Source of the DNA: CAIWHR01 sp963823215 | Lineage (GTDB): Bacteria > Pseudomonadota > Gammaproteobacteria > Burkholderiales > Casimicrobiaceae | Assembly (NCBI GenBank): GCA_963823215.1 | Contig: CAWGKT010000012.1 | Coordinates: 62,001 to 126,000 of the forward strand | Direction of reading: 5' to 3' | Length of the DNA: 64,000 nt | Shown: piece after piece, positions 25,430 to 33,801 of the stretch | How the letters are laid out: each line of letters opens with the position of its first letter | Numbering within the stretch: the first letter of the stretch is position 1 | Made by a program: the position numbers and the translations under genes | Notes under the pieces: generated by a model | Database searches by the model: none | Seen by the model: the letters and a program-made list of their open reading frames with translations, nothing else | Told to the model about the DNA's origin: nothing

Positions 25430-25516
25430 GCCGGGATGGCGGAACTGGTAGACGCAGCGGACTCAAAATCCGCCGGTGGTGACACCGTGGGGATTCGACT
25501 TCCCCTCCCGGCACCA
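25430..25516 (+). tRNA. tRNA-Leu, anticodon CAA
   Basis: An 87-base class II tRNA. The 7-bp acceptor stem pairs GCCGGGA (25430-25436) with TCCCGGC (25506-25512), followed by discriminator A and an encoded CCA (25514-25516). The anticodon stem GCGGA/TCCGC encloses the loop CTCAAAA, giving anticodon CAA for UUG codons. A long variable arm and a T-loop with GATTCGACT are present, as expected for leucine. Confidence 0.97.
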
Positions 25517-25529
25517 ATGGCCTCAAAAA

Positions 25530-25553
25530 AAACCCCCGACAGCGCGGGGGTTT
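25530..25553. terminator. Hairpin after tRNA-Leu
   Basis: An 8-bp stem AAACCCCC (25530-25537) paired with GGGGGTTT (25546-25553), loop of eight bases, 13 bases after the tRNA. On the plus strand only TTT follows the stem; on the minus strand the stem ends in a run of eight T. It probably terminates the tRNA transcript, but the polarity is not ideal. Confidence 0.6.
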
Positions 25554-25710
25554 GGAGTCATGCCAGAGGAGTTGCATCAATTGCGCAGGTCGCCCCGCGC
25601 CCGACCCGTTGCACGGCACGTGCCAGCCGCGTCAACCTCATGATAATCAATGGCCTGGAACGGCAGCGGCCCGTGCGGCGGCTGCCGATGTAAATAGCGC
25701 CGACATCTCG

Positions 25711-26754
25711 ATGCCGCCCTGCACGCTCTCCGACTTCGACTATTCGCTGCCGCCCGGGCTGATCGCGCAGACGCCGTCGCCGACGCGCACCGGCAGCCGG
25801 TTGCTGCATGCACAGGGAGCGACGTTCACCGACGGCGCGTTCGCGGACCTGCCGCACCTCCTGGCGCCGGGCGATCTTGTGGTGTTCAACGACACGCGCG
25901 TGATCAAGGCGCGGTTGCGCGCAGCGCGACCAACGGGGGGCAAGGTCGAGCTGCTGCTCGAGCGCGCGATCGCGGTGGACGAAGCCGTGTTCCAGCTCCG
26001 CGCGAGCCATCCGCCCAAGCCGGGCGGCGAGCTGCTGCTGCCTGACGGCGTGCGCGCAACCGTGCTGGAGCGCGACGGTCGCTTCTTTCGGCTGCGCCTC
26101 GCCGGCGTCGGGTCGCTGTTCGACTATCTGGAGCGTCACGGTGACGTGCCGTTGCCGCCGTACATCACGCGTCCTGCCGCGGCGGTCGATGCGGCGCGTT
26201 ACCAGACGGTCTACGCTCGTCACGCCGGCGCAGCAGCGGCGCCGACCGCCGGCCTGCATTTCGACGCGCCGATGCTCGCCGCGCTCACGGGCGCGGGCAT
26301 AGTGTCCGCCTTCGTCACCCTGCACGTCGGCGCCGGAACGTTCCAGCCGGTGGAAACCGAGGACCTCTCCGCGCACCGGATGCACGCGGAGTGGTACCGG
26401 ATTCCCGCAACGACCGTCGTCGCCGTGGAAGCGGCGCGCGCGCGCGGCGGCCGGATCGTCGCGGTCGGCACGACCACCCTGCGCGCGCTCGAATCGGCGG
26501 CCGACGACGCGGGACGCTTGCAGGCCGGCGCAGCGGAAACAAGCCTGTTCATCACGCCGGGTTACCGCTTTCGTGTGGTCGAGCGGCTCCTCACCAATTT
26601 CCATCTGCCGAAATCGACGCTGCTGATGCTCGTGTGCGCGTTCGCCGGCCACGACAACATCCGCGCTGCCTACGCGCACGCGATCCGCGAGCGCTATCGC
26701 TTCTTCAGCTATGGCGACGCGATGCTGCTCGAGCGTGCGCGCGCCCCGGGCTGA
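25711..26754 (+). CDS. queA: S-adenosylmethionine:tRNA ribosyltransferase-isomerase
   Basis: Adds the epoxycyclopentane ring precursor from S-adenosylmethionine to preQ1 at position 34 of certain tRNAs, the penultimate part of queuosine synthesis. The 347-residue product matches the family length (340-356) and carries FDYSLPPGLIAQTP at residues 8-21, LVVFNDTRVIKAR near residue 55, GAAAAPTAGLHFD near residue 172, TLHVGAGTFQPV near residue 203 and TNFHLPKSTLLMLVCAFAG near residue 293. ATG 25711 gives the family N-terminus; the frame is open upstream but without similarity. It precedes tgt, the enzyme that inserts preQ1, separated by a repeat element. Its stop codon (26752-26754) lies at the edge of that repeat. 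Confidence 0.95.
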   Translation: MPPCTLSDFDYSLPPGLIAQTPSPTRTGSRLLHAQGATFTDGAFADLPHLLAPGDLVVFNDTRVIKARLRAARPTGGKVELLLERAIAVDEAVFQLRASHPPKPGGELLLPDGVRATVLERDGRFFRLRLAGVGSLFDYLERHGDVPLPPYITRPAAAVDAARYQTVYARHAGAAAAPTAGLHFDAPMLAALTGAGIVSAFVTLHVGAGTFQPVETEDLSAHRMHAEWYRIPATTVVAVEAARARGGRIVAVGTTTLRALESAADDAGRLQAGAAETSLFITPGYRFRVVERLLTNFHLPKSTLLMLVCAFAGHDNIRAAYAHAIRERYRFFSYGDAMLLERARAPG

Positions 26755-26897
26755 ACAGCCCCCACGCTCACTGTGTGCGGCTGCGCCGCATCCCGCTGCG
26801 CGGGACCAGCCTCCGGCTGTCCTGCGGCCTTCGGCCTGGTGTTCGCTGCCCCCCGCGGGGGCGCTCAGTGCCCTTCGGGCGGCCGGGCGGGCACTGA
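26751..26897. repeat. Copy 1 of an inverted dispersed repeat flanking tgt
   Basis: About 147 bp between queA and tgt. It begins CTGAAC at the queA stop codon and contains nested small palindromes (GGCTGCGCCGC, GGCCTTCGGCC, CCCCCGCGGGGG). The same sequence occurs in opposite orientation at 28045-28191; the first 96 bases or so after CTGAAC differ at about one position, and the rest is looser. Neither arm encodes a protein. It looks like an intergenic REP- or ERIC-like element. Confidence 0.85.
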
Positions 26898-26925
26898 CGC
26901 GGGCGAATCGCGGCGCGGGCGCTGC

Positions 26926-26931
26926 TACAAT
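26926..26931 (+). promoter_or_regulatory. -10 element of tgt, predicted leaderless start
   Basis: TACAAT at 26926-26931 ends seven bases before the tgt ATG (26939), so transcription would be expected to begin at or next to the A of the start codon. The same spacing and very similar sequence precede nadK (TTTAAT at 56566-56571). No Shine-Dalgarno sequence is present. The -35 is poor. Confidence 0.4.
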
Positions 26932-26938
26932 CGTCCCG

Positions 26939-28069
26939 ATGCAATTCACGCTGCAGGCGACGTCGGGTAGCGCGCGCCGCGGCCGGCTCGAAACCGCGCA
27001 CGGCGCCGTCGACACTCCCGTGTTCATGCCGGTCGGCACCTATGGCACGGTCAAGGCAATGGCGCCGAACGAGCTCGAAGCGCTAGGCGCGCAGATCGTG
27101 CTCGGCAACACGTTTCACCTCTGGCTCCGGCCCGGGGTCGAGGTCGTCGCCGCGCATGGCGGGCTGCATCGATTCATGGGCTGGCCGCGGGCGCTCCTCA
27201 CCGACTCCGGCGGCTTCCAGGTGTGGAGCCTCGGCCCGTTGCGCAAGGTGCACGAGGAGGGCGTGGCGTTCGCGTCTCCCGTCAACGGCGACCGGCTGCT
27301 GCTCACGCCCGAGATCTCGATGCAGATCCAGCGCACGCTCGATTCGGACATCGCCATGGTGTTCGACGAATGCACCGCGTACCCCGCGACCCGCGACGAA
27401 GCGGCGACGTCGATGGAGCTGTCGGCGCGCTGGGCGCGGCGCTCGCGCGACGAATTCGACCGACTCGCCAATCCGCACGCGCTGTTCGGCATCGTGCAGG
27501 GCGGGATGTTCGGCGACCTGCGCGACGCGTCGCTCGGGGCGCTCACCGACATCGGCTTCGACGGCTATGCGATCGGCGGGATGTCGGTCGGCGAGCCGAA
27601 GGACGAAATGCTCGCGGTGCTCGGGCACACCGCGCCACGGTTGCCGGCCGATCGGCCGCGCTATCTGATGGGCGTGGGCACGCCCGAGGACATCGTCGCC
27701 GGCGTCGCGGCAGGGGTCGACATGTTCGACTGCGTGCTGCCGACGCGCAACGCGCGCAATGGCCATCTCTTCACGCGCTACGGCGACGTCAGGATACGCA
27801 ACGCGACGCACCGCACGGACACACGCCCGCTCGATGCCAGCTGCGGCTGCTACACCTGCACCCGTTTCACGCGCGCCTACCTCCACCACCTGCAGCGCGT
27901 GAACGAGATCCTCGGCGCCCGCCTCAACACGATCCACAATCTGCACTACTACCTTTGGCTTGCCGCCGGAATGCGCGAGGCCGTCGCCGCGGGCCGTTTC
28001 GACGCGTGGGCCCGTGCTTTCCACACCGACCGCGCGCAGGGGGCTCAGGGCCCGCCCGGCCCCCCGTAG
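26939..28069 (+). CDS. tgt: tRNA-guanine transglycosylase
   Basis: Exchanges guanine 34 for preQ1 in tRNAs with GUN anticodons, working with QueA. The 376-residue protein carries NTFHLWLRPG near residue 58, LTDSGGFQVWSLG near residue 88 with the catalytic Asp, MVFDECTAYPA near residue 139, GIVQGGMFGDLR near residue 182, MGVGTPEDI near residue 242 and FDCVLPTRNARNGHLF near residue 261 with the nucleophilic Asp. The zinc site CGCYTCTRFTRAYLHHL lies near residue 302. The ATG at 26939 gives the standard N-terminus MQFTLQAT. The last eight or nine residues (GAQGPPGPP) are encoded inside repeat copy 2, giving a short low-complexity tail. It is followed by yajC-secD-secF, a common proteobacterial order. 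Confidence 0.96.
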   Translation: MQFTLQATSGSARRGRLETAHGAVDTPVFMPVGTYGTVKAMAPNELEALGAQIVLGNTFHLWLRPGVEVVAAHGGLHRFMGWPRALLTDSGGFQVWSLGPLRKVHEEGVAFASPVNGDRLLLTPEISMQIQRTLDSDIAMVFDECTAYPATRDEAATSMELSARWARRSRDEFDRLANPHALFGIVQGGMFGDLRDASLGALTDIGFDGYAIGGMSVGEPKDEMLAVLGHTAPRLPADRPRYLMGVGTPEDIVAGVAAGVDMFDCVLPTRNARNGHLFTRYGDVRIRNATHRTDTRPLDASCGCYTCTRFTRAYLHHLQRVNEILGARLNTIHNLHYYLWLAAGMREAVAAGRFDAWARAFHTDRAQGAQGPPGPP

Positions 28070-28191
28070 GGCCCTGTGCGCCCCCTTGGGGGGCAGCGAA
28101 CACCAGGCCGAAGGCCGCAGGACAGCCGAAGGCTGGTCCCGCGCAGCGGGATGCGGCGCAGCCGCACACAGTGAGCGTGGGGGCCGTTCAG
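28045..28191. repeat. Copy 2 of the inverted dispersed repeat flanking tgt
   Basis: Reverse-complement partner of 26751-26897. It covers the last codons and stop of tgt and the start of the tgt-yajC gap, and carries the same nested palindromes. The two copies together would allow inversion of the 1.1-kb tgt segment by homologous recombination. Confidence 0.85.
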
Positions 28192-28305
28192 CGCCTGATG
28201 CGGGCGTGGTAGACTAACAGGCTTTCCATTCGCGCCCGGCCCCGTCCGGACGGCCCTGCAAAGGGCCGAACTCGCGTGAGCCCCTTTCTTGCGGAGGACC
28301 AGAAC

Positions 28306-28644
28306 GTGCTGATCGACCTCTTGATCGCCCCGGCGTACGCGCAAAGTGCGCCCGCGGCACCCTTCGGCAGCGACCTGATGGCGTTCCTGCCGATGGTCGC
28401 GATCTTCGTCGTCTTCTATTTCCTGCTCATCCGGCCGCAACAGAAGAAGGCGAAGGAGGCACGGGCGATGCTCGAAGCCCTCCAGAAGGGGGACGAAGTC
28501 GTCACCGCCGGCGGGCTGCTCGGACGCATCGCGAAACTGGGCGACCAATACGTGACGGTCGAAATCGCGCCGAACATCGAGGTCACCGTCCAGCGCGCCG
28601 CGATCGCCCAACTCCTGCCCAAAGGCACGATCAAGGCACTGTGA
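28306..28644 (+). CDS. yajC: Preprotein translocase subunit YajC
   Basis: Small single-pass membrane protein of the Sec holotranslocon, which associates with SecDF. The 112-residue product has a membrane segment (MVAIFVVFYFLLI about residues 29-41) followed by the diagnostic RPQQKKAKEARAML and the beta-rich domain GDEVVTAGGLLGRI. A GTG start at 28306 is chosen because GGAGG (28293-28297) stands eight bases before it and it gives the family N-terminus (LIDLLIAPAYAQ). The frame also contains an in-frame upstream start at 28276 with no similarity. It is followed by secD and secF. Confidence 0.95.
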   Translation: MLIDLLIAPAYAQSAPAAPFGSDLMAFLPMVAIFVVFYFLLIRPQQKKAKEARAMLEALQKGDEVVTAGGLLGRIAKLGDQYVTVEIAPNIEVTVQRAAIAQLLPKGTIKAL

Positions 28645-28760
28645 CGCCGGCCCGGGCAATTCGCGTCCGCCCCACGATCCCGCGCGACGCTCAGGACAGT
28701 GATCCGGCCTGACGCGGGCTCAACCGCTGCCGCCACCGAACTTCCGTTTCCAACGGCGCC

Positions 28761-30626
28761 ATGAATCGATACCCTCTCTGGAAATACCTGGTCATCGCCG
28801 TCGCGCTTGGGGTCGGCGTCCTCTTCACGATTCCGAATTTCTTCCCCGAGGTGCCGGCCGTCCAGGTATCCACCTCGAAGGCGACGGTGAAGATCGACAC
28901 CGCCCTCCTGTCCACCGTCGAGGACGCGCTCAAGGCGGCGGCGATTCCCTACCGCGGGGCGGTGCTGGACGCGACGGGCATCAAGGTCCGCTTCGACGAC
29001 ACCGACACGCAGCTCAAGGCGAAGGACGCCGTGCAGGCGAAGGTCGGCGACAATTACATCGTGGCGCTGAACCTGCTGTCGGCCTCGCCGCAATGGTTGA
29101 CCGCGATCCGCGCGCTGCCGATGTACCTCGGTCTCGACCTCCGCGGTGGCGTGCACTTCCTGCTGCAGGTCGACATGAAGGCGGCGCTGGACAAGGCCGC
29201 CGACCGGTACACCACCGACATCCGCTCGCTGATGCGGGAAAAGAAGGTCCAGTACGCCGGCGTCGTTCGTGAAGGAACGAACGTCGTGGTCCGCTTTCGC
29301 GACGAAGCGGAGCGCAACCGGGCGCGGGTCGAAATCGAAAAGGCGTTCCCGGACCTCCTGCTGCGCGAGGCCGACGCGACGGCAGGCGAGCTGCGCCTCG
29401 TGGGCGCGCTGAAGCCCGAGGCGCAGAAGCGCATCCAGGACGGCGCCGTGCAGCAGAACATCACCATCCTGCGCAACCGGGTCAACGAGCTCGGCGTCGC
29501 CGAGCCGATCGTCCAGCAGCAGGGCGCCGACCGCGTCGTCGTGCAGCTCCCGGGCGTGCAGGACACCGCGCGCGCAAAGGACATCCTCGGCCGCACGGCA
29601 ACCCTCGAGATCCGCATGGTGAACGACGAGGCCGGCGCGCTGGAGGCGGCGCTCGCGGGGCAGCCGCCGCTCGGCAGCGACATCTACACCGAGCGTTCCG
29701 GCGGGCCGCTGCTGGTCCGCCGGCAGGTGGTGCTGACAGGTGACCGGATCAACGACGCGCAGCCGGGGTTCGACCAGCGCAACAACGAGCCGGCGGTGCA
29801 CGTGAACCTCGACGGCACGGGCGCCCGGATCTTCAAGGAAGTGACGCGCGAGAACGTCGGCAAGCGGATGGCGATCGTGCTGGTCGAGAAGGGCAAGGCC
29901 GAAGTCATCACCGCGCCGGTGATCCGCGAGGAGATCGGCGGCGGGCGCGTTCAGATCAGCGGCCGGATGAACACCCGTGAGGCCAACGACATCGCGCTCC
30001 TGATGCGCGCCGGCGCGCTGGCCGCGCCGATGGAGATCGTCGAGGAACGCACCATCGGACCCTCGCTCGGCAAGGAGAACATCGACAAGGGCTTCAACTC
30101 GGTTTTCTACGGCTTCATCGTGCTGGCGCTCTTCATGTGCGCCTATTACCTGCTGATGGGTCTCATCTCGACGATCGCGCTGTCGGTCAACCTGCTGCTG
30201 CTGGTCGCGCTGCTGTCGATGCTGCAGGCGACGCTGACCCTGCCTGGCATCGCGGCGATCGCGCTGACGCTCGGCATGGCGATCGACTCCAACGTGCTGA
30301 TCAACGAGCGCATTCGCGAGGAGCTGCGCTGGGGCGCGACGCCGCACGCGGCGCTGACGGCGGGCTACGAGCGCGCGTTCGGCACGATTCTCGACTCGAA
30401 CGTGACGACGCTGATCGCCGGCATCGCGCTGCTGGTCTTCGGCAGCGGTCCCGTGCGCGGCTTCGCGGTCGTCCATTGCCTCGGCATCATGACGTCGATG
30501 TTCTCGGCGGTGTTCGTCTCGCGCGGGATCGTCAACCTCATCTACGGCGGCCGCAAGCATCTGACCAAGATCTCCATCGGCCAGGTTTGGCGGCCCGCGC
30601 CTGCTGCCGGCACCCCGGCGAAGTAG
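28761..30626 (+). CDS. secD: Protein translocase subunit SecD
   Basis: Inner-membrane component of the Sec translocon that uses proton-motive force to pull exported proteins out. The 621-residue protein has the family start MNRYPLWKYLVIAVA with the first membrane segment, the P1 periplasmic motif LGLDLRGGVHFLLQVDMK near residue 123, and a C-terminal RND-type block of five membrane segments containing GMAIDSNVLINERIREE. Length is typical of betaproteobacterial SecD. It is followed after 37 bases by secF and preceded by yajC, the normal translocon operon. The intergenic segment 28645-28760 has no obvious terminator. Confidence 0.97.
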   Translation: MNRYPLWKYLVIAVALGVGVLFTIPNFFPEVPAVQVSTSKATVKIDTALLSTVEDALKAAAIPYRGAVLDATGIKVRFDDTDTQLKAKDAVQAKVGDNYIVALNLLSASPQWLTAIRALPMYLGLDLRGGVHFLLQVDMKAALDKAADRYTTDIRSLMREKKVQYAGVVREGTNVVVRFRDEAERNRARVEIEKAFPDLLLREADATAGELRLVGALKPEAQKRIQDGAVQQNITILRNRVNELGVAEPIVQQQGADRVVVQLPGVQDTARAKDILGRTATLEIRMVNDEAGALEAALAGQPPLGSDIYTERSGGPLLVRRQVVLTGDRINDAQPGFDQRNNEPAVHVNLDGTGARIFKEVTRENVGKRMAIVLVEKGKAEVITAPVIREEIGGGRVQISGRMNTREANDIALLMRAGALAAPMEIVEERTIGPSLGKENIDKGFNSVFYGFIVLALFMCAYYLLMGLISTIALSVNLLLLVALLSMLQATLTLPGIAAIALTLGMAIDSNVLINERIREELRWGATPHAALTAGYERAFGTILDSNVTTLIAGIALLVFGSGPVRGFAVVHCLGIMTSMFSAVFVSRGIVNLIYGGRKHLTKISIGQVWRPAPAAGTPAK

Positions 30627-30663
30627 GCCGCGGCCCACACCGCACCACACGAGAGCTCGAACC

Positions 30664-31605
30664 ATGGAATTTTTCCGGATCCGGCGCGACATCCCGTTCA
30701 TGCGGTTTGCGCTCACGTTCAACGTGATTTCGCTCGTGACGTTCGTGCTCGCCGTGGGTTTCCTCGCCGTGAGGGGCTTGAACCTCGGCGTCGATTTCCG
30801 GGGGGGCACGCTCATCGAAGTCGTCTACGGCCACGCCGTGGATTTCAGCCGCGTGCGCGGCGCCATCGACACGCTCGGGCTGGGCGATTACTCGGCGCAA
30901 AGCTTCGGCCGCTCCGACACCGCGCTGATCCGCCTGCCGCTGAAGGACGGCGTATCGAGCGCGCAGCTCTCGGAGCGCGTCCTCGGTGCGCTGCGGGCCG
31001 ACGACCCGACGGCCAGACAGCAACGCGTTGAATTCGTCGGCCCGCAGGTCGGCAAGGAGCTCTACGAAAACGGCGCGCTGGCGCTGCTGCTGGTCTCGTT
31101 CGGCATCGTCGGCTATCTCGCGATGCGCTTCGAGTGGCGCTTCGCCATCGCGGCGATCATCGCCAACCTGCACGACGTCGTCATCATCCTGGGATTCTTC
31201 GCCTTGTTCCAGTGGGAGTTCTCGCTGCCGGTGCTGGCGGCGGTGCTCGCGGTGCTGGGCTATTCGGTGAACGAGTCCGTCGTGATCGCCGACCGGATCC
31301 GCGAGAATTTCCGCAAGATGCGCAAGGCGACCGTGACCCACGTCATCGACAACGCGATCACCAGCACGATCTCGCGGACGATGATCACCCACGGAAGCAC
31401 GCTGATGATGGTGCTGTCGATCCTGTTCTTCGGCGGCGAGACGCTGCACTACTTCGCGCTGGCGCTGACGATCGGCATCTGCTTCGGCATCTACTCGTCG
31501 GTGCTGGTCATGGCACCGCTGGTGATGTGGATGGGCGTCTCGCGCGAGGATCTCGTCAGGCCGGAGCGCAAGCACGGCGCCGAGGGCGAGAAGATCCTGC
31601 CGTAA
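30664..31605 (+). CDS. secF: Protein translocase subunit SecF
   Basis: Partner of SecD in the SecDF motor. The 313-residue product has an N-terminal membrane segment, the family motif LGVDFRGGTLIEV near residue 39, and a C-terminal RND membrane block with VLGYSVNESVVIADRIREN near residue 198 and TISRTMITHGSTLMM. It lies 37 bases after secD on the same strand. The start at 30664 (MEFFRIRRDIPFMRF) is the usual SecF opening. Confidence 0.97.
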   Translation: MEFFRIRRDIPFMRFALTFNVISLVTFVLAVGFLAVRGLNLGVDFRGGTLIEVVYGHAVDFSRVRGAIDTLGLGDYSAQSFGRSDTALIRLPLKDGVSSAQLSERVLGALRADDPTARQQRVEFVGPQVGKELYENGALALLLVSFGIVGYLAMRFEWRFAIAAIIANLHDVVIILGFFALFQWEFSLPVLAAVLAVLGYSVNESVVIADRIRENFRKMRKATVTHVIDNAITSTISRTMITHGSTLMMVLSILFFGGETLHYFALALTIGICFGIYSSVLVMAPLVMWMGVSREDLVRPERKHGAEGEKILP

Positions 31606-31725
31606 TGGCGGGATCGGCGACAACATTCCGGCTCAGGGAACGGCCGGGCCGAGCCGGGCCGCCGGGAGGTCCGCGGGCGACGAGCGGTCATCCGGCAGCA
31701 TAGTCGCCTCCGATTTCACATTTCC

Positions 31726-32376
31726 ATGCTGACGACGCTCTTCTATTCGCTGCTCGCGCTCGACCAGACCGTCGCGCAGATCGCCAGCCAGCACGGACAC
31801 TGGCTCTATCTGCTGCTGTTCCTGATCATCTTCGCGGAGACAGGGCTCGTCGTGTTTCCGTTCCTGCCCGGCGACTCGATACTCTTCATCGCCGGCACCG
31901 TGGTCGCGACCGGCGGCCTCAACGTCCACCTGCTCGTCGCCCTGCTCATCGTCGCCGCGATCCTCGGCGACACGGTCAACTACTCGGTCGGCCGCTACAT
32001 CGGCCCGCGCGCCTTCGACAAGCCCGACTCGCGCTGGTTCAGGCAGGCGCACCTGCGCCGCACCCAGGATTTCTACGAACGGTACGGCGGGGTGACGATC
32101 ATCATCGGCCGCTTCGTGCCGATCGTCCGGACCTTCGCACCCTTCCTCGCCGGCGTTGCCGGGATGACCTACCGCCGATTCATTTCGTACAACGTGATCG
32201 GCGGCATCGCGTGGATCTCGTCGCTCGTCTACGCGGGATACGTGTTCGGGAACATCCCCTGGGTCAAGCAGAACCTGACGCTGATCGTCCTCGCCATTGT
32301 CGCGATCTCGCTGCTGCCCGCGATCAGCACGTTCATCAAGGAACGCCGCGCGTCAAAAAAGTCGACGGCGCCCTGA
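31726..32376 (+). CDS. DedA/YqjA family membrane protein
   Basis: Polytopic membrane protein of the DedA family, whose members are implicated in undecaprenyl-phosphate or phospholipid recycling and envelope homeostasis. The 216-residue product carries the family signature ETGLVVFPFLPGDSILFIAG near residue 39, then LGDTVNYSVGRYIG near residue 85 and RFVPIVRTFAPFLAGVAGM near residue 126, with five or six hydrophobic segments. The start at 31726 is the first Met in frame, with no good Shine-Dalgarno sequence. It lies 120 bases after secF on the same strand and is convergent with purB, with a strong palindrome between them. Confidence 0.92.
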   Translation: MLTTLFYSLLALDQTVAQIASQHGHWLYLLLFLIIFAETGLVVFPFLPGDSILFIAGTVVATGGLNVHLLVALLIVAAILGDTVNYSVGRYIGPRAFDKPDSRWFRQAHLRRTQDFYERYGGVTIIIGRFVPIVRTFAPFLAGVAGMTYRRFISYNVIGGIAWISSLVYAGYVFGNIPWVKQNLTLIVLAIVAISLLPAISTFIKERRASKKSTAP

Positions 32377-32428
32377 GTGGTGGGGACCGGCCAGGCTTGT
32401 GCGAGCGTGGCCTGTCCCCACCACTCAG
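32373..32428. terminator. 24-bp palindrome between dedA and purB, likely bidirectional terminator
   Basis: Arms at 32373-32396 and 32405-32428 pair over 24 bp with two mismatches and an 8-base loop. The outer 15 bp (CTGAGTGGTGGGGAC and its complement) are perfect. The stop codons of both convergent genes lie in or at the edge of the arms. There is no U-tract. The GGGGAC / GTCCCC arms resemble the palindrome at 56432-56501. Confidence 0.6.
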
Positions 32429-33801
32429 ATCCGGCGCGCGAGCTCCGCCGCCTTGCCGATATAGGTGGCGGGCGTGAGCGCCTTCAGCCGCGCCTTGGCG
32501 TCCGCGGGGATCGCGAGGCCATCGATGAACACGTGCAGGCTCTCGCGCGTCATGCCGGTCACCCCGCGCGTCAGCGCCTTCAGCTGCTCGTACGGGTTCG
32601 GCACGCCGTAGCGGCGCATCACCGTCTGGATGGGCTCGGCGAGCACCTCCCAGTTGGCATCGAGGTCGGCGGCGATGCGCGCCTCGTCCACCGCCAGGCG
32701 GGAAAGGCCCTGCCGCAACGACACCCATCCCAGCAACGCGTGACCGAGCGCGACGCCCACGTTGCGCAGCACCGTCGAGTCCGTGAGGTCGCGCTGCCAG
32801 CGCGAGATCGGCAGCTTTTCGGCCAGATGCCGCAACAGCGCGTTCGCGAGCCCCAGGTTCCCTTCGGAATTCTCGAAGTCGATCGGATTGACCTTGTGCG
32901 GCATCGTCGACGACCCGACTTCGCCCGCCGCCACTTGCTGCCGGAAGTAACCGAGCGACACGTAGCCCCAGATATCGCGATCGAGATCGATCAGCACGGT
33001 GTTCGCGCGGGCAACGGCGTCGAAAAGCTCGGCCAGGCAATCGTGCGGCTCGATCTGCGTCGTGTACGGGTTGAACTCCAGGCCGAGCCCCGTTACCACA
33101 CCGGCAGCCAGGCGCTCCCAGTCGACCTCCGGATACGCGACGACGTGCGCGTTGTAGTTGCCGACGGCGCCGTTCGCCTTGCCCTTGAGCGGCACGCGCT
33201 CGATCGCGGCGATCTGGCGCTCCAGCCGCGCATAGACATTCGCCATCTCCTTGCCGAGCGTGGTCGGCGTCGCCGGCTGGCCGTGCGTGCGCGACAGCAT
33301 CGGCACCGCGGCGTTGGCGTGTGCGAGCGACTTCAGCGCCGCCGCGATCTCGCGCAGGGCGGGCAACAGGATCGCGGCCCGCGCCTCGGCCAGCATGAGG
33401 CCGTACGCCAGATTGTTGATGTCCTCCGATGTGCAGGCGAAATGGATGAATTCTCCGACCCGCGCGATCTCGGGGACGTTCGTGAAGCGCTCCTTCAACC
33501 AGTATTCGACCGCCTTCACGTCGTGATTGGTCGTTCGCTCGATGGCCTTGACCCGCGCGGCGTCGGCCGGAGAGAACGAGTCGCACGCCGCCTCCAGCGC
33601 ACTCACCGCCGCAGCGCCAAACGAAGCGATCTCGGCGATGCGCGGCTCTCTTGACAGCGCGACCAGCCACGCAATCTCGACGCGCACGCGCGCGCGCACG
33701 AGGCCGTACTCGCTGAACTGCGTTGCAAGCGGCGCCACTTTCGCGGCATAGCGGCCGTCGAGGGGCGAAAGGGCCGTGAGAGCGGGAGAGATTTCGGGCA
33801 T
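32425..33801 (-). CDS. purB: Adenylosuccinate lyase
   Basis: Cleaves SAICAR and adenylosuccinate in purine synthesis. The 458-residue length matches E. coli PurB (456). Motifs: SPLDGRYAAKVAPL near residue 10, ERTTNHDVKAVEYWLKE near residue 86, FACTSEDINNLAYGLML near residue 116, LSRTHGQPATPTTLGKEMAN in part near residue 162, and the fumarase/lyase signature GSSTMPHKVNPIDFEN near residue 288, with the catalytic serine in the SS pair. ATG 33801 (MPEISPALTALS) is chosen over a longer frame from 33858 because it aligns with family N-termini. It is convergent with the DedA gene and divergent from the DUF294 gene. Confidence 0.96.
   Translation of the reverse strand: MPEISPALTALSPLDGRYAAKVAPLATQFSEYGLVRARVRVEIAWLVALSREPRIAEIASFGAAAVSALEAACDSFSPADAARVKAIERTTNHDVKAVEYWLKERFTNVPEIARVGEFIHFACTSEDINNLAYGLMLAEARAAILLPALREIAAALKSLAHANAAVPMLSRTHGQPATPTTLGKEMANVYARLERQIAAIERVPLKGKANGAVGNYNAHVVAYPEVDWERLAAGVVTGLGLEFNPYTTQIEPHDCLAELFDAVARANTVLIDLDRDIWGYVSLGYFRQQVAAGEVGSSTMPHKVNPIDFENSEGNLGLANALLRHLAEKLPISRWQRDLTDSTVLRNVGVALGHALLGWVSLRQGLSRLAVDEARIAADLDANWEVLAEPIQTVMRRYGVPNPYEQLKALTRGVTGMTRESLHVFIDGLAIPADAKARLKALTPATYIGKAAELARRI

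Noticed and set aside
25308..25451. 47-codon ORF with a good GGAGG ribosome site upstream of tRNA-Leu
   Set aside because: It reads into the first 22 bases of the tRNA, has no recognisable similarity, and its codon content follows the local GC. A leader peptide cannot be excluded but is not supported.
25530..25553. Reading the post-tRNA hairpin as a minus-strand terminator (eight T on that side)
   Set aside because: There is no minus-strand gene immediately to its right (queA is on the plus strand), so the plus-strand tRNA transcript is the more sensible client.
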